The notes below the pieces were generated by a model that worked only from the letters and a program-made list of their open reading frames with translations, had not been told where the DNA came from and made no database searches. This document shows positions 1 to 8,233 of a DNA stretch of 64,000 bases, piece by piece. Source of the stretch: Chloroherpetonaceae bacterium (GTDB taxonomy: Bacteria; Bacteroidota; Chlorobiia; Chlorobiales; Chloroherpetonaceae); contig JANQGG010000034.1 in NCBI GenBank assembly GCA_028277445.1, positions 1 through 64,000 of the forward strand, written 5' to 3'. Numbering within the stretch: the first letter of the stretch is position 1; each line of letters opens with the position of its first letter. The translations under genes were made by a program, and so were the position numbers.

Positions 1-431
1 TGTGAGTTAATAATGATTCTGTGTGTATAGTTTGGGAATCAGAATAGTTGATGTTTTCTAAAAAAAAATCTGAGCTTGCCGAAATGCATGTGCTGAGCGT
101 AACAAAAGAACTCTCAGGGAAAAATAATATTGTCATTGGAAGTCCGGCATTTTGAAGACCAAAACACAAATTTATAATGACGATTAATAAACCGGGTCAT
201 GCTGAACATGATTCAGCATCTGACGTTCTTGCTGAAGTCTGAGACCCTGAAATAAATTCAGGGTGACCAAAAAGGTGAACTCGTCTTAGCACGTCTTAAA
301 AACTGATCGTGAAAAACACAAAGACAAGGCACAAGCTATTCTTGGATATGTATAGTGAATTTTAGGGGTTGTATGCTCATGGGTTGATCTGTATATTGAT
401 GAGCTTTTTCATCCTCAATTTTATGTCATAA
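1..431. other. Intergenic region without a convincing gene
   Basis: I see no convincing gene before the M48 protease. A 34-codon open frame at 51-155 starts with ATG but has no recognisable similarity and no supporting context. The region carries the two-hairpin repeat described at 194-268. The promoter of the downstream gene must lie in the last 150 bases, but no clear promoter motif stands out. Confidence 0.5.
194..268. repeat. REP-like two-hairpin repeat unit
   Basis: Two adjacent inverted repeats are present: ATGCTGAA (199-206) with TTCAGCAT (212-219), and ACCCTGAA (244-251) with TTCAGGGT (257-264). The unit is bracketed by GGTCA (195-199) and TGACC (264-268). This two-stem layout resembles short interspersed intergenic repeats found in many bacterial genomes. 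Only one copy is seen in this window, so its repetitive nature is inferred. Confidence 0.5.
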
Positions 432-440
432 TTGCAAACC

Positions 441-1262
441 ATGAAAAAACATTTTGTCGTATTAAGTTATGTCCTTATTGGTTTTATGACCTTATCGTCA
501 TGTAAAACCGTTAGAAAACTTGCCGCTGATCACAATATTTATTCTATTCAGGACGATATAGAGCTTGGCCGGCAAGCTGATCAGCAAATTAGATCCGATA
601 TCAAAAATTATAAATTCTTAACCCCGAAACACAGAAACTATAAACAAGTCAAAAGCTACCTGGATCGTATTCAACAACGCATATTAAGCGCCAATGATGT
701 TCCTTATGAAGATGTGTTTAATTACAATATTCAGATCCTGAAAAACGATGTGGTAAATGCCTTTGCAACAGCCGGTGGGTACTTGTACTTGTATTATGGC
801 ATCATGAACATGCTGGATAACGAGGCACAACTTGCCGGGGTGATTGCCCATGAAATGGGTCATGTGGCTCATCGCCATGCCACCAATGAAATGACAGCTC
901 AGCAAATTACGGGTGGATTGTTAGCCTTAGGCTTAAAAATTGGTAAAGCGGAAGAACAAGCTGAGCAAGTAGCCGGTTTGGCTTATAATCTTGCATTTTT
1001 GAAATACGGTCGTGATGCCGAAGAACAAGCCGATTTATCCGGGGCAACATGGCTTTCCAAAACGCAGTACAATCCGTATGAAATGCAAGGCTTTTTCAAA
1101 AAAATTCGTGATGCAAAACGCCCGCCTGAATTTTTATCAACCCATCCCGATCCGAATAATCGCATTACCTACATTGGAAGCGTCTTGAAAAAAATGGGGG
1201 TTAAAAATCAGGGAAAGCTGTATGAGCAAGAGTATAAAGCGTTTAAAAAATTATTGTATTAA
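441..1262 (+). CDS. M48-family metalloprotease lipoprotein
   Basis: This is a zinc metallopeptidase of the M48 family (BepA/LoiP-like group), probably periplasmic and involved in outer-membrane or envelope protein quality control. The N-terminus is a lipoprotein signal with lipobox LSSC (Cys21 counted from the ATG at 441). HEMGH (residues 137-141) gives the two zinc histidines and the catalytic Glu. A downstream DAEEQAD stretch near residue 193 supplies the likely third zinc ligand. The frame is open from a TTG at 432, but the ATG at 441 places the signal peptide at the very N-terminus and is preferred. About 273 residues fits a minimal M48 domain without the TPR tail of BepA. The PorQ-like gene follows after 14 bases, so the two may be co-transcribed. 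The substrate is unknown. Confidence 0.85.
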   Translation: MKKHFVVLSYVLIGFMTLSSCKTVRKLAADHNIYSIQDDIELGRQADQQIRSDIKNYKFLTPKHRNYKQVKSYLDRIQQRILSANDVPYEDVFNYNIQILKNDVVNAFATAGGYLYLYYGIMNMLDNEAQLAGVIAHEMGHVAHRHATNEMTAQQITGGLLALGLKIGKAEEQAEQVAGLAYNLAFLKYGRDAEEQADLSGATWLSKTQYNPYEMQGFFKKIRDAKRPPEFLSTHPDPNNRITYIGSVLKKMGVKNQGKLYEQEYKAFKKLLY

Positions 1263-1276
1263 AGATTAGAAAAGAA

Positions 1277-2239
1277 ATGATGCGTTTAAGATCAGGTTTC
1301 GTATTGCTGTGGTTTAGTTTGGTATGCGTTCAACCAAGTCGGGCGATTGCCCAGGACTATGCCTATGATTTTTTAAACCTCAATAAAAGCGCTTCGATTT
1401 CATCCCTGGGTGGAAATGGCGTGGCTTTTTCCAATCACCTCGATGCGTTTTTTCAAAATCCTGCCGTTCTAAGCCCCGAAACCCATCAGCGGGTTGTTGT
1501 TGGATTTCAAAAGCATTTGATGGATATCAATTCCGGTATGGCAGCGTATGGACACCATATGAAAAACATCGGGGATTTTGCATTGGGCTTGCATTACATC
1601 AATTATGGAGAGTTCGATGAAACCAATTCAATTGGTCAGGTAACCGGAACATTTTCCGCGCAGGATCTTTCAATGCAATTGGGTTATGCCTTTGATGTGG
1701 ATACTTACGACTACGGGTATTTAAGGGGAGGCGTAGCTTTGAAGTTTATCTATTCGGGTATTGAAAATTATTCGTCAACGGCCTATGCGTTTGATATCGG
1801 TGCGATGATGCATTTTTATCATGAGCAATTAAAAATCGGGATTTCAGTCTTAAACTGGGGCTCGCAACTTTCATCCTACACATCAGTTTCGGAGGACTTG
1901 CCGTTGGATATTCGATTCGCCGTTACAAACCAACTAGAGGGCTTGCCGCTCAGTTTAACCGTAGGCCTGGTTCAGTTGAATGAAGATGCCGGTTCATTGG
2001 TTAAAAAACTTCAAAATTTTACCATTGGCGCACAATGGAACATGAGTAAGGCGTTTAATCTTAGGGCCGGATTAAACAATTATCTTCGCCGGAATGTGAA
2101 GGCAGAAAATTCGGCAGGTCTCTCCGGTTTTTCTTTAGGTATTGGCATCGCTTTCAACACAATCACATTTGATTATGGCATGACTTCGTGGGGCACCATC
2201 GGTTTATTGCATCAACTGACACTGGCTACTGAGTTATAA
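1277..2239 (+). CDS. porQ: PorQ-like type IX secretion system protein
   Basis: This 320-residue outer-membrane beta-barrel protein has a signal peptide ending near AIAQ. The mature start has the pattern YDFLNLNKSASISSLGGN, then FQNPAVLS and GDFALGLHYINYGEFD, an arrangement I associate with PorQ of the PorP/SprF-PorV superfamily. PorQ is a non-core type IX secretion (T9SS) component reported to act with PorZ and PorU/V in attaching cargo at the surface. Alternating hydrophobic strands and a C-terminal strand fit a barrel. It sits directly behind the M48 lipoprotease. No other T9SS gene is visible here, so a working T9SS is inferred. Assignment rests on remembered family motifs, without an alignment. 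Confidence 0.72.
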   Translation: MMRLRSGFVLLWFSLVCVQPSRAIAQDYAYDFLNLNKSASISSLGGNGVAFSNHLDAFFQNPAVLSPETHQRVVVGFQKHLMDINSGMAAYGHHMKNIGDFALGLHYINYGEFDETNSIGQVTGTFSAQDLSMQLGYAFDVDTYDYGYLRGGVALKFIYSGIENYSSTAYAFDIGAMMHFYHEQLKIGISVLNWGSQLSSYTSVSEDLPLDIRFAVTNQLEGLPLSLTVGLVQLNEDAGSLVKKLQNFTIGAQWNMSKAFNLRAGLNNYLRRNVKAENSAGLSGFSLGIGIAFNTITFDYGMTSWGTIGLLHQLTLATEL

Positions 2240-2385
2240 CGCCTGTTTTGTTTGAACGTTTTTTTCCTATATTCCTTTGGCCTCCTATCAAAAACCAACG
2301 GTTGTTGCATCAGCCACATATACATTTATTGCTGCTCTTTACCACAATGATCTTATGAATTTTAATTCCATAATTATGAAATGGT

Positions 2386-4101
2386 ATGATTTCTGATACA
2401 ACATTTGCTGTGGTTGATTTGGAAACTACGGGTGGACTTCAACAAGGAAACCGTATAATTGACATTTGTGCAATAAAGGTTAAGAATCAAGAAGTTTTGG
2501 AAAGTTTCTCCACGTTGCTGAATCCTGAAATACCCATCTCTTTTTTCATTACACAATATACCGGTATTTCAAATGAGATGGTTGGGTCCGCGCCATTGTT
2601 TGAAACCATCATCGAGCCACTTCATGTGTTTTTGCAGGATACGGTTTTTGTGGCGCACAATGTGTCGTTTGATCTGGGATTTTTAAATATGGAACTTCAG
2701 CGGTGCGGTAAAGAAAAGCTCACGAATCGATGGTTATGCACATACCGCCTGGCAAAACGATTACTGCCGCAACAAAAAAAAGTGAATCTTGGCGATTTAT
2801 CGAACTATTTTGGCATTGAAATCAAAGATAGGCATCGGGCTAAAGGAGATAGCCAGGCCACCGTTGAAATTCTAAAAAAGCTTGTTCAAATCGCTCAAGA
2901 ACGACATAATGTTGAAAGTTTAGACGATCTTTTAGCCCTGCAATTCAAATCGCATCGCAATTTTATTAAAGAACCGGCTCATTATAAAAATCTGCGAGAG
3001 CAGTCTTTGGCATTTTTGCCCAAGAAACCCGGTGTGTATCTTATGAAATCGGCAAGTGATGAAATCTTGTATATCGGAAAATCCAAGAATTTAAAATCCC
3101 GTGTGTCTTCATACTTTAATTATCAGGAGCAAACCGATAAAATTAAAGAACTTCTAAAGCGAGTAAAAAAGCTGGATCATATTACCACGGGCTCGGAATT
3201 GGAAGCGCTTCTTTTGGAATCCAAGCTGATCAAACAATATAAACCATCGTTTAATACGCAATTAAAGCATTACCGATCCTACCCGTTTATTATTCTCACC
3301 GATCATGATTACCCTAAGTTAGAAATTTCCACAAACGGGTTTAGTGAAAAAAATGAAGCGTTTGGCCCGTTCAATTCAATGGATTTGGCAAAAAAAGTGC
3401 TGGACATCTTGCAAAAAGAGTTTAAACTCAGAAAATGCAATGATACCACATTTCGTAAAACTGGAACCTGCCTGTATTTGGATTTGGAAAGCTGCATTGG
3501 CCCATGCCAATCGAATGGATCAAACATTCAGACGGAATACCGATTGGAAATTGATCAGCTTAAATCGTTTTTAAATGGCCAAGACCCAATTTTGCTTAAG
3601 CAGCTTAAAGAGAAAATGAAAGCTTTGGCAGAAATCAAAAATTATGAACAAGCGGCTCAGTTACGAAAAAAAATCAAATCGTTAAGTAAAATTTTTTACA
3701 GGCAAGCTTCCATTACAGCATCAGCAAATCGAAACAACGCACTGATTATTTTAGAAAGTGAGGATTTTAGTCCATCAAATCCTGAGTTTGTAATCTTGTT
3801 TGTCAGGTACGGTCGCATGCAATGTCAAAAGTTGATTGGTAAAGAACATGCTGCCGATTTGAAATCCACGATTGAAGACGTCTATTTTGGGAATGCTATT
3901 AAACCGGATCGGATTCGAAAAGAAGAACTGGATGAAATGATGGTACTTTCGAACTGGATATATCACAAACGACACTCATTGCAATGTCTTTATGTGAAAG
4001 ATGACGAATCGCCAAAAAAGATTATACAAAAACTGGAAAAACGCCTTGAAAAACTGTCTGAAAAACTTTTGACTTTGATGGCTAGTAACTCATTGGTATG
4101 A
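2386..4101 (+). CDS. DnaQ-type exonuclease fused to UvrC-like GIY-YIG nuclease
   Basis: This 571-residue two-nuclease fusion has an N-terminal DEDDh 3'-5' exonuclease (about residues 5-165). It shows VVDLETTGG (acidic pair), AHNVSFDLGFL (Asp) and HRAKGDSQAT (His and Asp). A GIY-YIG domain follows around residues 210-290, with PGVYLMKSASDEILYIGKSK and later an ALLLESKLIKQYKP segment. A UVR-like stretch lies near 405-430 (ALAEIKNYEQAAQLRKKI). The C-terminal RNase H-like endonuclease and helix-hairpin-helix repeats of full UvrC are not recognised. The architecture matches a known class of epsilon/UvrC-like (Cho-like) hybrids proposed to act in DNA repair. Its substrate is uncertain. The ATG at 2386 is chosen because the exonuclease motif starts a few residues later. 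It converges on the TonB-like gene. Confidence 0.88.
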   Translation: MISDTTFAVVDLETTGGLQQGNRIIDICAIKVKNQEVLESFSTLLNPEIPISFFITQYTGISNEMVGSAPLFETIIEPLHVFLQDTVFVAHNVSFDLGFLNMELQRCGKEKLTNRWLCTYRLAKRLLPQQKKVNLGDLSNYFGIEIKDRHRAKGDSQATVEILKKLVQIAQERHNVESLDDLLALQFKSHRNFIKEPAHYKNLREQSLAFLPKKPGVYLMKSASDEILYIGKSKNLKSRVSSYFNYQEQTDKIKELLKRVKKLDHITTGSELEALLLESKLIKQYKPSFNTQLKHYRSYPFIILTDHDYPKLEISTNGFSEKNEAFGPFNSMDLAKKVLDILQKEFKLRKCNDTTFRKTGTCLYLDLESCIGPCQSNGSNIQTEYRLEIDQLKSFLNGQDPILLKQLKEKMKALAEIKNYEQAAQLRKKIKSLSKIFYRQASITASANRNNALIILESEDFSPSNPEFVILFVRYGRMQCQKLIGKEHAADLKSTIEDVYFGNAIKPDRIRKEELDEMMVLSNWIYHKRHSLQCLYVKDDESPKKIIQKLEKRLEKLSEKLLTLMASNSLV

Positions 4102-4156
4102 ATAAACTAAAGGCCCTAATAGAGAGCCCCTTAGTTAAACGATTAAGAGGTGAGTA

Positions 4157-5077
4157 TTACCAAACAACTTTTGCGATTTTAAATTTGATAGGAATTGTCA
4201 GCGCGCCGGCAACATTTTTCCCATCACGCTCAGCCGGAGTAAAAACAGTTTCTTCCGAAAGCACGCGAACAGCTTCCTCATCCAGCAATTCATGCGCTTG
4301 TTTTAAGAGATCAATTCGGGTTAAGCTTCCATGTGAATCAATATAAACTCTGGCAACGACAAGCCCCTCAATTTTGAGCTTTTTTGCAATATCAGGGTAA
4401 ACTATTTGTTTGATGACGGCAGCTAAACCGCCATTAATTTCTACCTGTTTTTCTACAATATCAAAAGCGGATTTTTCTGCTTGCTCGGCCGCTTCAGCAG
4501 CAGCTTTCAGTCCGATATCTATAATGGCATCGTTACTGGTGCTTTCGATGGTTTCGGGTTTCATGGCAATATCCGTTGAAGCGTAACTTGGCTTTTCAGG
4601 TACCGAAGGTTTGGATTTTGAGTCTATAACTGGCTTAACAACTTTTTGCTTCACTTCGGTTTTTTTCTGACGTTCAGCAAGTAAACGTTTTTTCTCTTCT
4701 TCGCGTCGGATTTGCTCTTTTTCTTTTTTAGCAAGAAGAATTTGCTGTTGAGATTCTGTAATAAATGTAAAATCGCGCCTGACCGTAATTTTTGAGGGTA
4801 CATAGACTTTATTTGTTTTTAAACGAGGCAGGCCTCGTTTAAAGACTTTTAAATTATACTTGCCTTCCGGTACCGCTAGAAACACATAATACCCTTGAGC
4901 ATTTGTCAAAACAGCTTTTGAAGTAGGTCCTGAAGCAAAAACAGTAGCTGCAGCAACAGGTTTACCATTATAATCGGTAACCCGTCCCATTAATCGCCCC
5001 TGATTAACCTGATCTGCGCCAGCCGAAAATATATTTATAAATGTAAAGAGTATTGGAATAACTGACTGTAAAGTCAT
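4157..5077 (-). CDS. TonB-family protein with N-terminal carboxypeptidase-regulatory-like domain
   Basis: This 306-residue protein starts with a hydrophobic segment (about residues 3-22) that could be a signal peptide or anchor. A beta-sandwich of the carboxypeptidase regulatory-like type follows (about 27-85; GRLMGRVTDYNGKPVAAATV). Next are a highly charged, probably coiled-coil Lys/Glu/Arg linker (about 105-145), a low-complexity spacer, and a C-terminal TonB domain (about 220-303; YPDIAKKLKIEGLVVARVYI and LTIPIKFKI). TonB C-terminal domains contact outer-membrane receptors to pass on proton-motive energy. Having the sandwich domain before the linker differs from classical TonB. It is transcribed divergently from the TonB-dependent receptor at 5414 across 336 bases, suggesting it may serve that receptor. 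An outer-membrane or periplasmic structural role is the alternative. Confidence 0.8.
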   Translation of the reverse strand: MTLQSVIPILFTFINIFSAGADQVNQGRLMGRVTDYNGKPVAAATVFASGPTSKAVLTNAQGYYVFLAVPEGKYNLKVFKRGLPRLKTNKVYVPSKITVRRDFTFITESQQQILLAKKEKEQIRREEEKKRLLAERQKKTEVKQKVVKPVIDSKSKPSVPEKPSYASTDIAMKPETIESTSNDAIIDIGLKAAAEAAEQAEKSAFDIVEKQVEINGGLAAVIKQIVYPDIAKKLKIEGLVVARVYIDSHGSLTRIDLLKQAHELLDEEAVRVLSEETVFTPAERDGKNVAGALTIPIKFKIAKVVW

Positions 5078-5413
5078 AACTGCTTAATTTTAACGGATCA
5101 GTTTTAAAATTGCCAAAGATAATAAAACTAAAATTGAACAATATTAACCTAGTGTAACCATATGAAAAAAAATTCACATTAATGAAAAGTAAATGTTAAA
5201 TCAGTGTTAAGAATTATGATAAACCCCATCATTTTTTGTACAATTGCAACCAAGCCTGACGGTAAAAATTAATCACTCATCTTTAATATGGATTTAACAA
5301 TTACTTAACATTCGATAGTTATAATAACTCAGGTGATTTAAGTTATATTTGCTGACTTTATGTACATATATGGTCACTTAACCGTGAATTTTTGTCAATT
5401 TCAACTGTGATTT
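5078..5413. promoter_or_regulatory. Divergent intergenic region between TonB-like and receptor genes
   Basis: This AT-rich 336-base gap must hold the promoters of both divergent genes. A TATATTTG sequence at 5344-5351 fits the Bacteroidota -7 consensus TAnnTTTG for the rightward gene, but no good TTG-type -33 element is at the expected distance, so this is only a candidate. No RNA gene or extended hairpin was seen. Confidence 0.35.
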
Positions 5414-8200
5414 ATGTTTAAAACGATTACCCTAAGGTTGCCCCTGGTTCTATTTATTCTATCTCTTTTTATCTCAACGGAAGTTTTTGCTCAAACAGGA
5501 AAGATTGTAGGCCGTGTAACGGATAAAGAGCTGGCTGAAGAACTCATTGGCGCTAGTGTTGCCGTTGTTGGTACTACCACTGGGGCATTAACAGATTTAG
5601 ATGGAAACTTTTCGATTTCCCTCAAACCGGGCACTTATAGCTTAAGAATTTCTTACATCGGCTATCAGTCTAAAACAATTAAAGGCATTGAGGTAAAGCC
5701 TGGAAAAGCATCGCGTCATGATGTAGAAATGGCTACAGAAGGCGTTCAGGCGCAAGAAATTGTTGTAGAGGCAGAATTGAGCACAGCTACTGAAGGTGCA
5801 CTGTTAACACAAAGACGTAAATCAGCTGCTGTTTCTGATGGTATCAGCGCTGAGTTTATTAAGAAAACTCCTGACTCGGATGCCGGTGATGCCATTAAGC
5901 GTACAACCGGTGTTTCGGTGATGGGCGGTAAATATGTATTTGTGAGAGGATTAGGTGAAAGATACAGTAATACCCAATTAAATGGTGTGAATATTCCAAG
6001 TCCTGAACCTGAAAAGAAAGTAGTTCCGATGGATATTATTCCAGCAGGACTTATTGAAAACATTATCACAATTAAAACCTTTTTGCCGGATCAACCAGGA
6101 ACATTTGCCGGAGGGCTAGTGCGTATTAAAACCAAAGAATTCCCCGACGAATTTCAGTTGAATGCAAGCATTTCAAGTGGTTTTAATTCTAATGCACATT
6201 TTGTGGACATCCCTAGTTATACAGGTGGTGGGTTGGATTTTCTAGGTATAGATGATGGTAATCGGGAATTGCCTAATGTAGGTGATTTAACTCGGGCTAA
6301 TAGAAGTGAGCTGGCGAGTGCATTGAGTCGATTTAATAATAATACTTATTTACCAACTGCAGGAAAGTATTTTCTTAATCAAGGATATAGCATTTCACTC
6401 GCTGATGAATGGAATTTAGTGAATTTACCTGTAGGCTTCATTTTTAATCTTACTTATTCCAGCGGCGCAAAATACAAAGAACAGAGATCTTTTTTCCCGA
6501 GGTTAGCAGAAAACGAATTTGAGTATTTGTGGGATAGTGAAATCGCAACTTATGATGTTAATTGGGGTGGAGTACTGAATTTTTCAACCAAACTCAATAA
6601 AGACAATAAGATTGGTTTGAAAACGACTTATAACAGAACGGCTGAAGATCAATCGATGTACACGTTAGGTAATTCATTTTACGAAACTAGTAGCAGGAAT
6701 GATGTTATAAGAACAACCCGGTTAAGATTTATTGAAAGACAAATGTGGTCAACTCAGTTATCAGGTAGCCATTACATGGGTTGGTTAGCTAAATCTGAAT
6801 TTGAATGGAAAGTGCAATATGCTTCAGCGAAAAGATATGAGCCGGATAACAGAGAAACTCAATATTTGTCTATTGGTGGAGTAGAAGAGTTTACATTTAA
6901 TACTGATTTTAGAAAAAACGGAAGATATTTTTCTGATTTAGATGATTCTGAATTTGATGTTCTAGCCGATTTTTCAATCCCATTTAAACAGTGGAGTGGT
7001 TTTAAAGGAAAGGTTAAGGTAGGCGGTTTATTTACGACAAAAAGCAGGGACTTTAGCGCGAGAAGATTTAAATTTTCGCAGGCAATAGGAGATGTTACAG
7101 GCATAGAACCTGAAGAATTATTTACAGCAGAAAATGTTGCAGATGGAAAAATAACGTTTGATGAGACAACACAACCTTCTGATACATATACAGCTGATGA
7201 GGATATTGTAGCTGCTTACGCAATGGTAGAATTACCAATTGTTAGAACTTTAAGATTTGTTGGTGGTGCAAGAATAGAGAAAAATGATATTAAAATTAAA
7301 TCATTTGATGATACAAGAAACACAATTGAAGAAGGTTTTGATGAAACGAACATACTTCCCTCTTTAAATTTAATTTATGAACTAAATGAGGAGATGAATT
7401 TAAGGGGTTCTTTCAGTCAAACTGTTGCAAATCCTGAATTAAGAGAGCTTGCACCGTTTAGATTTGATAGTTATAGATCTGCATTGGTAGGTAATCCCTT
7501 TTTGGAGCAGACAAAGATTCTAAATTACGATTTAAGATGGGAATGGTTTCCGAGATTTGGTGAACTGATTGCTGTAAGTATGTTCTATAAGAATATTGAT
7601 AAGCCATTAGAAGTTGTATCATTTTCAGGTTTTGGGTCAACACCTGAAGAAACAACCAACAATGGTAAAACTGCTAAAAACTTTGGCTTAGAGTTTGAGT
7701 TTAGGAAAAGATTGGATTTTATAAGTGAAAGCTTATCAAATTTCAGCCTAAGTACTAATATTACTTTTGTTAAATCTGAAATTGATCAAGGTGAATTTAT
7801 TTACAGATTTAATACAACTTCGGGTAAGTTAGAACCTTTTCCTGTTTCACCTTCATTATCGGGGAAAAGGAAAATGCAAGGTCAATCACCTTATGTAGTT
7901 AATGTGAATCTAGGATATGATAATAGTGAGTTGGGCTTTTCAGGTACATTGCTTTACAATATTGTAGGTGAAAGAATCTATCAACTTAATGGTAATCAAA
8001 CTTATCCTCATAACTTTATAGAGCAACCCCGAAATCAGGTGGATATGTCATTGAGTAAAAAAATCGATCAAAACTTCAAAGTTAAGTTGAATATTAAAAA
8101 CTTACTTAATGATCGTTATCTCATTATGTTTGGTGATGATGAGGCAGAACGTTTTAAAACAGGAAGTTCATATTCAATTTCTATATCATACGCTCTTTAG
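5414..8200 (+). CDS. TonB-dependent outer-membrane receptor
   Basis: This 928-residue outer-membrane transporter has an N-terminal signal peptide (cleavage near FAQ, about residue 27). A carboxypeptidase regulatory-like domain follows (about 30-115; GKIVGRVTDKELAEELIGAS). The plug domain (about 125-245) includes RKSAAVSDGIS, FVRGLGERYSNTQLNG and PGTFAGGLVRIKTK. The 22-strand barrel ends in a typical aromatic-rich C-terminus (YSISISYAL). Receptors of this type import scarce ligands using TonB energy. The substrate is not evident from sequence. It is followed after 33 bases by a surface-type lipoprotein and preceded divergently by a TonB-like gene, an arrangement suggesting one uptake module. 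The length and plug resemble receptors often annotated as generic TonB receptors or outer-membrane protein Oar-like. Metal, sugar or peptide uptake cannot be separated. Confidence 0.9.
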   Translation: MFKTITLRLPLVLFILSLFISTEVFAQTGKIVGRVTDKELAEELIGASVAVVGTTTGALTDLDGNFSISLKPGTYSLRISYIGYQSKTIKGIEVKPGKASRHDVEMATEGVQAQEIVVEAELSTATEGALLTQRRKSAAVSDGISAEFIKKTPDSDAGDAIKRTTGVSVMGGKYVFVRGLGERYSNTQLNGVNIPSPEPEKKVVPMDIIPAGLIENIITIKTFLPDQPGTFAGGLVRIKTKEFPDEFQLNASISSGFNSNAHFVDIPSYTGGGLDFLGIDDGNRELPNVGDLTRANRSELASALSRFNNNTYLPTAGKYFLNQGYSISLADEWNLVNLPVGFIFNLTYSSGAKYKEQRSFFPRLAENEFEYLWDSEIATYDVNWGGVLNFSTKLNKDNKIGLKTTYNRTAEDQSMYTLGNSFYETSSRNDVIRTTRLRFIERQMWSTQLSGSHYMGWLAKSEFEWKVQYASAKRYEPDNRETQYLSIGGVEEFTFNTDFRKNGRYFSDLDDSEFDVLADFSIPFKQWSGFKGKVKVGGLFTTKSRDFSARRFKFSQAIGDVTGIEPEELFTAENVADGKITFDETTQPSDTYTADEDIVAAYAMVELPIVRTLRFVGGARIEKNDIKIKSFDDTRNTIEEGFDETNILPSLNLIYELNEEMNLRGSFSQTVANPELRELAPFRFDSYRSALVGNPFLEQTKILNYDLRWEWFPRFGELIAVSMFYKNIDKPLEVVSFSGFGSTPEETTNNGKTAKNFGLEFEFRKRLDFISESLSNFSLSTNITFVKSEIDQGEFIYRFNTTSGKLEPFPVSPSLSGKRKMQGQSPYVVNVNLGYDNSELGFSGTLLYNIVGERIYQLNGNQTYPHNFIEQPRNQVDMSLSKKIDQNFKVKLNIKNLLNDRYLIMFGDDEAERFKTGSSYSISISYAL

Positions 8201-8233
8201 TAAAATCATTCTAACAAAAAAACGGAGGTCTAA

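Noticed and set aside
51-155. 34-residue open frame at the left edge
   Set aside because: It is short, with no recognised similarity or context, and could be a chance frame.
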